A stretch of 64,000 bases of DNA from Nocardiopsis sp. FIRDI 009 (GTDB lineage: Bacteria > Actinomycetota > Actinomycetes > Streptosporangiales > Streptosporangiaceae): NCBI RefSeq assembly GCF_003386285.1, contig NZ_QPNC01000003.1:1-64000 (forward strand), given 5' to 3'. Each line of letters opens with the position of its first letter. The first letter of the stretch is position 1. Made by a program: the position numbers and the translations under genes. Shown in pieces: positions 33,408-40,167 of this stretch. Below the pieces are notes generated by a model. That model searched no databases. It saw only the letters and a program-made list of their open reading frames with translations, and had not been told where the DNA came from.

Positions 33408-33959
33408 CTACCAGGCGCGGCGGCCGAGGTGGGCGAGCAGGCGGGTCTGCTCGTCGGCGTCCTCCGGAGGGGTCAGTTCGGGACCGCACACGCCCTCACG
33501 GCGCAGGTTCGGGCCGAACGTGTCGGCGGTCCGGCGCGCCCAGCGCACGTCCTCCGGCGCGATGCGCTCGTCCTGCCCGGTCGCACGGCACAGGTCCCAG
33601 CGGTGGATCACCAGGTCGAACCCCAGGAACCGGTCGACCGCCTCGGCGAACGTGGTCCTGCCGAAGAGGCCGTCGAACTCGGCTGCGGCGCGCTCGGGGT
33701 CGCGCAGGTCGCCCAGGACCACCGCCCGGGCGGCCCGCCACGCGGCGGCCGGGTCGTCGTCCACCGGGGGGATCTCGCCGAGTTCACGACCCACCAGGCC
33801 GAGGAACATGCCCTGGGTGTCCACGACGTGGCGGACGAGGTCGCGCGCGGTCCAGCCCGGACAGGGCGTGGGGGACGACCACCCGTCCTCGGGAACGGCC
33901 GCGACGGCGGCGGCGAACGCGGCGGACAGCCGGTCGTAGCGCGTGGCGATGTCACTCAT
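33408..33959 (-). CDS. DinB-like metal-binding protein, TIGR03086 type
   Basis: A 183-residue four-helix-bundle protein of the mycothiol-dependent maleylpyruvate isomerase/DinB superfamily. It has PTPCPGWTARDLVRHVVDT at the start and FDLVIHRWDLCRATG in the middle; the histidines in these motifs are the usual metal ligands. Substrate unknown; many family members are mycothiol-dependent enzymes. It is divergent from an AraC-type regulator with about 95 nt between them, so the two may be co-regulated. Confidence 0.82.
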   Translation of the reverse strand: MSDIATRYDRLSAAFAAAVAAVPEDGWSSPTPCPGWTARDLVRHVVDTQGMFLGLVGRELGEIPPVDDDPAAAWRAARAVVLGDLRDPERAAAEFDGLFGRTTFAEAVDRFLGFDLVIHRWDLCRATGQDERIAPEDVRWARRTADTFGPNLRREGVCGPELTPPEDADEQTRLLAHLGRRAW

Positions 33960-34053
33960 GGCGGAGCCCTCTCTCCCGGATCGGCGGTGGCGCCCAGTCT
34001 GCTCCGAGTGCCCATGACCGTCTTGAACAAACGCGACAGACAGGTGTTCGAAG

Positions 34054-34884
34054 ATGGGTGAGCGAACGGCCGTCACCGGGAGGTCGGGGCCACGGACCGT
34101 GGAACGGGACGCGCGCGGCATCCTCGACCCCCGGACCGGGTTGACCCGTTTCCGGCTCGACCGCCACGCGCCCTCGGCGTCCGTCTCCCGCTTCGTGGAC
34201 CGCTACTGGGTGGCCTCGTGGGACCTGACCGGGCGCGCTCCGCACGTCCAACGGGTTCTGCCGCACCCCGTGGTCAACGTCGTGTTCCACGACGGCGGCG
34301 CCGCGGTGTACGGACCCGCCACACGTGTGCTCCCGCGCCGGTTGGAGGGGACCGGTTGGGCGCTGGGGGTCATGTTCCGCCCCGCCGGGTTCCGCCCGCT
34401 CCTCGGCCGTCCCCTGAGCACGATCGTGGACGCCGTCCTGCCGTGGTCGGAGCTCTTCGACGCCGACCTTCCCGCCCATGACGCTCCCGCGCCCCTGATC
34501 ACGTGGGTGGACGACCTCCTGGCCGCGCGGCTCCCCGCCCGGCGCCACCCCGCCGAGGACACCGCCGACCTCGTGGACCGGCTGGCCGCCGACCCCTCGG
34601 CGGTGAGCGTGTCCGCCCTGGCCCGGCGCGAGGGGGTCGGGGTGCGCCTCCTGCAACGCCGGTTCGCCGACCACGTCGGTCTCTCCCCCAAGACGGTGAT
34701 CCGCCGGTACCGGATCTACGAGGCGGCCGAGCGCGCCCGGTCGGGGGAACGGCCGGACTGGGGCGCGCTCGCCGCGGAGCTGGGGTACAGCGACCAGTCC
34801 CACCTGACCCGCGAGTTCACCTCCGTCATCGGGATGTCTCCGGGCCGGTACGCCGCTCTGGGGCGGCGGACACCAGGCGGCTGA
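34054..34884 (+). CDS. AraC-family regulator
   Basis: A 276-residue regulator. The N-terminal domain (about 25-165) resembles DUF6597 (VDRYWVASWDL, PHPVVNVVF). A C-terminal two-helix-turn-helix AraC domain follows (about 180-270), with SVSALARREGVGVRLLQRRF, LGYSDQSHLTREF and the closing GMSPGRYAAL. It is a likely one-component activator of the divergent DinB-like gene. Its last 59 nt overlap the 3' end of the convergent tetR-type gene. Confidence 0.88.
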   Translation: MGERTAVTGRSGPRTVERDARGILDPRTGLTRFRLDRHAPSASVSRFVDRYWVASWDLTGRAPHVQRVLPHPVVNVVFHDGGAAVYGPATRVLPRRLEGTGWALGVMFRPAGFRPLLGRPLSTIVDAVLPWSELFDADLPAHDAPAPLITWVDDLLAARLPARRHPAEDTADLVDRLAADPSAVSVSALARREGVGVRLLQRRFADHVGLSPKTVIRRYRIYEAAERARSGERPDWGALAAELGYSDQSHLTREFTSVIGMSPGRYAALGRRTPGG

Positions 34885-35431
34885 GGACCGCGTACACCTC
34901 GTCCACCTTCGGCGCCGGGTCGGCGGTGCACCCACGCAGGATCAGGCCGTCGACGGCGGCGGCCGCCCCCGCCCTGGCCACCGGGTCGGGCAGGTAGGGC
35001 GCCAGGAAGGCGTCCACGGCCTGGTTCCAGCGCTCGATCTGCGAACGCATGGACGGCCGCCTGGCGGCGATGAGGAAGAGCTCGCACTCGGCCATCACGT
35101 GCGCCCGGTCGGCGTTCGACCCCGTGGCCACCAGTGCGGCGAACCCGCGCAGGGCGCCGTCGGGGTCCTCGGGCAGCGCCGCGATCGCGGCCACGTAGGT
35201 GTCGTTGACCCGGGTGAGGGCGTCCACCAGCAGGTCGTCCACGGCCGCGTAGTAGTAGGTGACCGCGCTCGGCGGCACCCCGGCCTCGGCCGCGACCCGG
35301 CGTTGGCTGACGGCGGCCACGCCCTCGCGTTCGATGATCCGCATCGTGGCGTCCAGGAGGAGGCGTCGGCGCTGTTCGCCCTTGCGCCGTCGGCCGTCGG
35401 TGATGTGCTCGGTCTCGCTCACGTGTTCCAT
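34826..35431 (-). CDS. TetR-family regulator
   Basis: A 201-residue repressor. The N-terminal HTH covers about 20-65 (LLLDATMRIIEREGVAAVSQRRVAAEAGVPPSAVTYYY, read in parts), and a helical ligand-binding domain follows. The ATG at 35431 is the natural domain start. It lies about 106 nt downstream of, and on the same strand as, the SMR efflux gene, so it probably controls that pump. The C-terminus overlaps the convergent AraC-type gene by 59 nt, an antisense overlap of genuine coding regions. Confidence 0.88.
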   Translation of the reverse strand: MEHVSETEHITDGRRRKGEQRRRLLLDATMRIIEREGVAAVSQRRVAAEAGVPPSAVTYYYAAVDDLLVDALTRVNDTYVAAIAALPEDPDGALRGFAALVATGSNADRAHVMAECELFLIAARRPSMRSQIERWNQAVDAFLAPYLPDPVARAGAAAAVDGLILRGCTADPAPKVDEVYAVLSRLVSAAPERRTGPETSR

Positions 35432-35537
35432 TGTCCGTGGTGTCCGGTCGCTCCCGCCGCCGTCGACGGGGCTTCGGCCGGGAATGTCGTCCCCTGGGGG
35501 AGCGTTCCGTCGACGGGGTCCGTACACCGGGCGGGGG

Positions 35538-35861
35538 TCAGTGGGAGCCGCCCATCTCCAGCGCCATGACGCCGCCGATGATGAGGGCGATCCCGCCCGC
35601 CTGGATCCAGGTGAGGGACTCGCCGAGGAACATCGCGCCGATCACGGCGACCAGGGCGATGCCCGCCGCCGCCCACACACCGTAGGCCACGCCGAGCGCC
35701 ATCCCCCGGCTCAGGGACTGGGAGAGCATGGCGAAGGCCGTGACGTATCCGACAGCCACGACGACCGAGGGGACGAGCCGGGTGAATCCCTCGGACAGCT
35801 TGAGCGACGTCGTCGCGGCGACCTCGGCGAGGATCGCGCCGCACAGCCAGATCCAGGGCAT
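35538..35861 (-). CDS. Small multidrug resistance (SMR) transporter
   Basis: A 107-residue protein with four transmembrane helices, the EmrE/QacE fold. The essential membrane-embedded Glu is in LCGAILAEVAATTSLK (about residue 13). The family motif AYGVWAAAGIALVA and the C-terminal GGIALIIGGV are present. It exports cationic drugs in exchange for protons as an antiparallel dimer. It precedes a TetR-type gene. Confidence 0.93.
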   Translation of the reverse strand: MPWIWLCGAILAEVAATTSLKLSEGFTRLVPSVVVAVGYVTAFAMLSQSLSRGMALGVAYGVWAAAGIALVAVIGAMFLGESLTWIQAGGIALIIGGVMALEMGGSH

Positions 35862-35876
35862 GGGGCCCCCTTCGGA

Positions 35877-35931
35877 GAAACCTGATCGAATGCTCCAGAT
35901 ACTACCCAGAAACCTGTTCGTTCGCTCAGGT
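35877..35931. promoter_or_regulatory. Repeated operator-like sites before the SMR gene
   Basis: GAAACCTG-N-TCG occurs twice in direct orientation (35877-35888 and 35909-35920, period 32 bp). The second copy is half of an inverted repeat ACCTG (35912-35916)/CAGGT (35927-35931). They lie 16-70 nt upstream of the SMR start, in the 309-nt gap shared with the L,D-transpeptidase gene. Candidate TetR binding sites. Confidence 0.4.
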
Positions 35932-36170
35932 ATTCCCGGGGGTGATCGGTCTGCGTGCGCGGGTGGTCTCGGATGACCGTAATCTCGGGACCGGAGGATC
36001 CGACCCCTACCCCTGGGATGTATCGTCGGCTGTTCCGGCGCGTTCGCCCCACGCGTCCGGGATCACCTCTCTATACCGATCCGCGGAAGTTCCGAACCTT
36101 TTCGGCGTTCGCGCGTCTCACTATCGACAGCGTGCGTTAGGCACCCGGCGTTCAAGATGGAGGTCCAGAC

Positions 36171-37478
36171 GTGACGGGCAACACCACCCCGGCGGTGACG
36201 CGTCGGTTCGGCATCGGACTGATGGCGCTGGCGCTCGCGGCCACTGCCTGTACGTCCGGTGGCGCCGAGACCCAGAGCAGCGAGGACACCGCCGTCGACG
36301 CCGAGCCCGCGGCGCTGTCGATCACCCCCGAGGACGGCGGCGCCGACGTCGCCCCGAACTCCCCCATCCGCGTGACCGCCGAGGGCGGTGTCATCACCGA
36401 CGTCCAGGTCGAGCAGAACGTCGTCAGCGAGGCGTCCCTCACCGGCACCGGAGAGGGCGAGACCGACCTCCTGCCCATGACCGGAACCCTCAACGAGGAC
36501 GAGACCGAATGGGTCAGCGACTGGAACATCCGTCCCGGCTCCGAGGTCGTCGTCACCGCCACCGCGGCGAACGCGGCCGGTGAGGAGACCGAGCTCTCCC
36601 ACACCTTCACCACCCTCGACGCCACCCCCGGGCAGCGACTGGAGGTGGACCCCTACACCACCTATCCGAAGGCCGGGGCCACCGTCGGGGTGGGGATGCC
36701 GGTGGTGATCGGCTTCGACCTGCCCGTCACCAACAAGGAGCAGGTGGAGAGTTCGATGGAGGTGATCGCGGACCAGGAGATCGCGGGCGCCTGGAACTGG
36801 GTGTCGGACCGGCTGGCCGTCTTCCGCCCCGAGGAGTACTGGGAGCCGTACCAGAACGTCACCGTCGACCTCCACCTGGCGGGCGTCGAGGCGTCCGAGG
36901 GCGTCTACGGTGTGCGCGACTACCAGATCGACTTCGAGATCGGCCGTGAGCTGATCATGACGATGCACGTGCCCGACCACGAGATGGTCGTCAACATCGA
37001 CGGCGAGGAGGACCGGGTCATCCCGGTCAGCAACGGCGACGCCTCCAGGCACATCTACACCACCACCTCCGGCACCCATGTGCTGATGGAGCGCTACGAG
37101 CAGCTGACCATGGACTCGACGACGGTCGGCATCCCCGCCGACTCCCCGGAGTCCTACAAGGTCGACGTGCAGTACGCCGTCCGCACCTCCAACAGCGGCG
37201 AGTTCCTCCACGAAGCCTCCTACAACGGCAACATCGGCATCGCCAACACCTCCCACGGCTGCACGAACCTGCGGCTGGAGGACGCCCGGTGGGTCTTCGA
37301 GAACACGCTCATGGGCGACGTCCTGGAGACCACCGGCACCGACCGCGAGCTGGAGTGGAACAACGGCTGGGGCTACTACCAGATGTCCTGGGACGAGTGG
37401 CTGGGCGCCAGCCTGACCGGTGAGCAGACCACCGACGGCTCCGGGACCTCCGGTTCCCCCCACGGTGAGGGCCGGTAA
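36171..37478 (+). CDS. L,D-transpeptidase lipoprotein
   Basis: A 435-residue cell-wall cross-linking enzyme of the LdtMt type. A lipoprotein signal with AATACTSGG puts the lipid-modified Cys at 27. Two Ig-like domains follow (about 45-270), then the YkuD catalytic domain with the active-site motif SHGCTNLR (nucleophile Cys364). It forms 3-3 cross-links in peptidoglycan and is a target of carbapenems. The GTG at 36171 has GGAGG (36160-36164) 6 nt upstream. Monocistronic, with a strong convergent terminator downstream. Confidence 0.93.
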   Translation: MTGNTTPAVTRRFGIGLMALALAATACTSGGAETQSSEDTAVDAEPAALSITPEDGGADVAPNSPIRVTAEGGVITDVQVEQNVVSEASLTGTGEGETDLLPMTGTLNEDETEWVSDWNIRPGSEVVVTATAANAAGEETELSHTFTTLDATPGQRLEVDPYTTYPKAGATVGVGMPVVIGFDLPVTNKEQVESSMEVIADQEIAGAWNWVSDRLAVFRPEEYWEPYQNVTVDLHLAGVEASEGVYGVRDYQIDFEIGRELIMTMHVPDHEMVVNIDGEEDRVIPVSNGDASRHIYTTTSGTHVLMERYEQLTMDSTTVGIPADSPESYKVDVQYAVRTSNSGEFLHEASYNGNIGIANTSHGCTNLRLEDARWVFENTLMGDVLETTGTDRELEWNNGWGYYQMSWDEWLGASLTGEQTTDGSGTSGSPHGEGR

Positions 37479-37502
37479 CCGGAACCCTCCACCGAGAGGC
37501 GC

Positions 37503-37550
37503 CGACGGGGGCGCCGGGAACCCGAGGCGGACTCCCGGCGCCCCTCGTCG
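37503..37550. terminator. Convergent bidirectional terminator
   Basis: GGGGCGCCGGGA (37508-37519) and its complement TCCCGGCGCCCC (37533-37544) form a 12-bp stem, extended by CGACG/CGTCG outside. It lies between the convergent L,D-transpeptidase and MmyB-type genes. Confidence 0.8.
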
Positions 37551-37570
37551 TTCCGGAGTCCCACGGGCGG

Positions 37571-38440
37571 CTACACGACCGGACGGCGACGAGGGAGCGG
37601 GTCGACGGGCGCGGGTCGCGCGGACCGCAGTCGGGCCAGCGCCTCCTCCGTCGGCGAGCCGGGAACGGGGCAGTAGGTGATCAGGCGCTGGTCGGTGTCG
37701 GGGATGAGCAGCACCTGGCAGTCGAACTCCAGCCGTCCCGCCTCCGCGTGGTGCACGGTCTTGCGGTGTCCGCGCCGTTCCCGCACGTCCCGGGCCGCCC
37801 ACATGCGCGCGAACCGCGGTGAGACCCCCAGGAGCGTGGTCACCATGCCGGTGATCCCCGGGTCTCCCGGGTACCGGGCGTAGGCGGCGCGCAGGTCGGC
37901 GACGGAGGAGCGCGCGAAGTCCTCGACGTCCGGATCCTCCCAGCGCGGGTCGTCCTCTGGGCCGTGGAACATCCACTCGATGACGTTGTGCCGCGAACCG
38001 TCCGCCCGCTCGGGCGCGCCGCCGAGGAAGTGCGCCGCCATCTCGTTCCAGGCGAGGACGTCGTACCTGGCGTCCAGCACGTAGGCGGGCGTGGTCGTCA
38101 GGCCGGCGATCAGGTGGCGCACGCCCTCGGGTACCTCCCGGTCCGGAGCCCGGGTCTCCGGCTGCGGTGCCCCGGCCACCCGGAACAGGTAGGCGCGCTC
38201 GTCCGCGTCCAGCATGAGGGCGCGGGCGAGCGCCTTCAGCACCTGCGGTGAGGGGTTGGGGCCGCGCGCCTGTTCGAGGCGGATGTAGTACTCGACCGAC
38301 ACCCCGGCGAGCTGGGCGACCTCCTGTCGTCGCAGGCCGGGGGTGCGTCTGCGCCCGGTGTCCGGCAACCCCGCGTCACGGGGGCCGATGCGGGCGCGTC
38401 TGGTGCGCAGGAACGCGGCGAGTTCGCGACGGTCCGCCAC
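37571..38440 (-). CDS. XRE regulator with MmyB-like ligand domain
   Basis: A 289-residue regulator. The N-terminal HTH spans about 10-80 (GLRRQEVAQLAGVSVEYYIRLEQARG). An MmyB-like PAS-type domain fills the rest (about 105-275, with PAYVLDARYDVLAWNEMA). This family typically controls a divergent short-chain dehydrogenase, as here, and family members can bind fatty acid-like ligands. The GTG at 38440 has GGAGG 6 nt upstream. The perfect inverted repeat at 38495-38515 in the divergent gap is the likely operator. Confidence 0.9.
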   Translation of the reverse strand: MADRRELAAFLRTRRARIGPRDAGLPDTGRRRTPGLRRQEVAQLAGVSVEYYIRLEQARGPNPSPQVLKALARALMLDADERAYLFRVAGAPQPETRAPDREVPEGVRHLIAGLTTTPAYVLDARYDVLAWNEMAAHFLGGAPERADGSRHNVIEWMFHGPEDDPRWEDPDVEDFARSSVADLRAAYARYPGDPGITGMVTTLLGVSPRFARMWAARDVRERRGHRKTVHHAEAGRLEFDCQVLLIPDTDQRLITYCPVPGSPTEEALARLRSARPAPVDPLPRRRPVV

Positions 38441-38494
38441 GGCGTGCCTCCTCGGGGGTCGGGACACCAGGGTGCCCCATGCCGGGCCGCCGTG

Positions 38495-38515
38495 GGTGGT
38501 ACGACCGGTACCACC
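38495..38515. promoter_or_regulatory. Operator between MmyB-type regulator and SDR
   Basis: Perfect 8-bp arms GGTGGTAC (38495-38502) and GTACCACC (38508-38515) with a 5-nt spacer, centred between two divergent start codons. The expected site for the MmyB-like XRE dimer. Confidence 0.7.
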
Positions 38516-38563
38516 ATCACCGGGTCCCTTCCGGCCGCCGCCCACGGGCTCGACGATGCATCC

Positions 38564-39328
38564 ATGACCGACACACACGAGGCGAAGGTGGCCCTGGTGA
38601 CCGGGGCGAACAAGGGGATCGGATTCCAGACCGCCCGGTTGCTCGGGCTGGAGGGGATGACGGTGCTGGTCGGCGCCAGGGACCCCGGACGCGGAGCCGC
38701 GGCCGAACGCGCGCTCCGGGACGAGGGCCTCGACGCCCGCGCGGTGCGGCTGGACGTCACCGACGGGCGGAGCGTCGCGGCCGTGGCCGCGTGGGTGGAG
38801 AAGACCCACGGGCGGTTGGACGTCCTGGTGAACAACGCCGGGATCGCCGAGGGGTGGGGGGCGTTCGGTGACACCGACCTGGCGGCGGTGCGCCGCATGC
38901 TGGAGGTGAACGTGGTCGCGGTCATCGGGGTCACCGACGCGTTCCTCCCGCTGCTGCGCGCGTCGGCCGCCGCGCGGGTGGTGAACGTGTCCAGCGAGGT
39001 CGGATCGATCGCCACGATGGCCGACCCCGACGGCCCCTTCCGCGACCTGCCGGTCACGCCCGGCTACCCGGTGTCCAAGTCCGCGGTGAACATGGTGACC
39101 GCGCTGTACGCCAGGGCGCTCCGGGACACCCCGATCAAGGTCAACGCGGCCAACCCCGGGTACTGCGCCACCGACCTCAACGGCCATGGCGGCCACCGTA
39201 CCGCCGAGCAGGGGGCGCGCGTGAGCCTGCGCCTGGCGACCCTGCCGGAGGACGGGCCCTCCGGCGTGCTGTGGGGCCATCTGGCGGCGGAGCCGGATCA
39301 GGAGTGCCACGGAGTCCTGCCCTGGTAG
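38564..39328 (+). CDS. Short-chain dehydrogenase/reductase
   Basis: A 254-residue SDR with TGANKGIG (13-20), NNAG (about 92-95), a catalytic Ser in VVNVSSEVG and Tyr-x3-Lys in YPVSKSAV. The Asn-Pro-Gly-Tyr motif (AANPGYCATDLNG) follows. It is close to the carbonyl reductase-like SDRs usually regulated by MmyB-type proteins; substrate unknown. Divergent from its likely regulator. The ATG at 38564 is chosen by the cofactor-motif distance; a longer reading would run over the operator. Confidence 0.92.
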   Translation: MTDTHEAKVALVTGANKGIGFQTARLLGLEGMTVLVGARDPGRGAAAERALRDEGLDARAVRLDVTDGRSVAAVAAWVEKTHGRLDVLVNNAGIAEGWGAFGDTDLAAVRRMLEVNVVAVIGVTDAFLPLLRASAAARVVNVSSEVGSIATMADPDGPFRDLPVTPGYPVSKSAVNMVTALYARALRDTPIKVNAANPGYCATDLNGHGGHRTAEQGARVSLRLATLPEDGPSGVLWGHLAAEPDQECHGVLPW

Positions 39329-39379
39329 GGACGGGCCCCGCTCACCGGGCGGCCCGCCCCCTCGTGCGGGGTTCGCCCC

Positions 39380-39622
39380 TCACCAGGAGCGCACTCCGCC
39401 GATGGGTGCGGGCATCCGCTCGTTGAGCCAGGTCCAGGTGCCGTCGTTCTCGGTGAAGCGGCGCTGGACGCGGTCGATCTCGGTGAGCGGGTTGGTGAAC
39501 ACCTGGCGCCAGGCGCCGGCCGCGCGCTCCTCCAGGTAGAGGCAGTGCGCGTCGGTGCGCATGCGCACCGCCTGGAGGGTGTGGGAGGAGCCGTCGTTGA
39601 GGTGGATGCGGTAATAGGCCAT
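39380..39622 (-). CDS. Small hypothetical protein
   Basis: An 80-residue protein of unknown function with regularly alternating hydrophobic and polar residues (YYRIHLNDGSSHTLQAVRM; QVFTNPLTEIDRVQRRF), suggesting a small beta barrel or beta-alpha fold. No signal peptide, membrane segment or cysteine pair. Third-position G/C bias supports coding. Monocistronic. Confidence 0.65.
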   Translation of the reverse strand: MAYYRIHLNDGSSHTLQAVRMRTDAHCLYLEERAAGAWRQVFTNPLTEIDRVQRRFTENDGTWTWLNERMPAPIGGVRSW

Positions 39623-40167
39623 GGGAGTCCCCCGGATCTGGTCGCGTCAATGTGAGGACGGCGTGTCCCGGAACGAACGCGGCGCGCCGTGCGCGCGTGG
39701 TGGACCAGTTTCCCGGGGCGCGTGACCGCGTCGTCGACCGATGGCCACGAGAATCGCTGAAGGGTGGCGGCGGGAATGCCGAGACCCGGAGTGCTCCGGG
39801 GAACGGGCGCGGGTGCCGGGGCACCGTACTGTCCGTGTTTTCGGACTCTACTCCTGTGGTGTGGCGGACGGAGCCAAACGGAGGGTTTACCGCAGGCGAA
39901 TTCTCCCCCGCACAGGTGCGGAGGGAAAGAAACGGACACCGGATCACCTATGTGAAATAGTGGTTGTCCCCCGCATTCTTCCGTGGTGTGCCGGTATTCG
40001 CGGTCAGGCGCGGACTCCGCCGTCCCCGAACCGTCCGTTCGCCCGCTCGGAGGCGGGGGTGAACGGACGGGACCGGTGAGGCGTCCCACCCGTGTGATCG
40101 ATTTCCTCCCGTGGGACGCGACCGACGCCGTACCGCGGGGTGGAGGCCCCCAAACCCGAGGACTTCC
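39623..40167. other. 545-nt intergenic region with leader hairpin
   Basis: No gene. Between about 39830 and 39990 the sequence is AT-richer and promoter-like. A perfect 10-bp stem CCGTCCGTTC (40031-40040)/GAACGGACGG (40061-40070), with a GC inner stem, lies about 100 nt before the kinase gene and may be a leader structure or a terminator. Confidence 0.45.

Noticed and set aside
29143-33489. A 1448-codon open frame on the minus strand opposite the PBP4-type and UbiB-like genes
   Set aside because: It is antisense to two genes with intact catalytic motifs, has low-complexity His/Gly/Pro/Arg-rich composition, and is a usual artefact of high-GC third positions.
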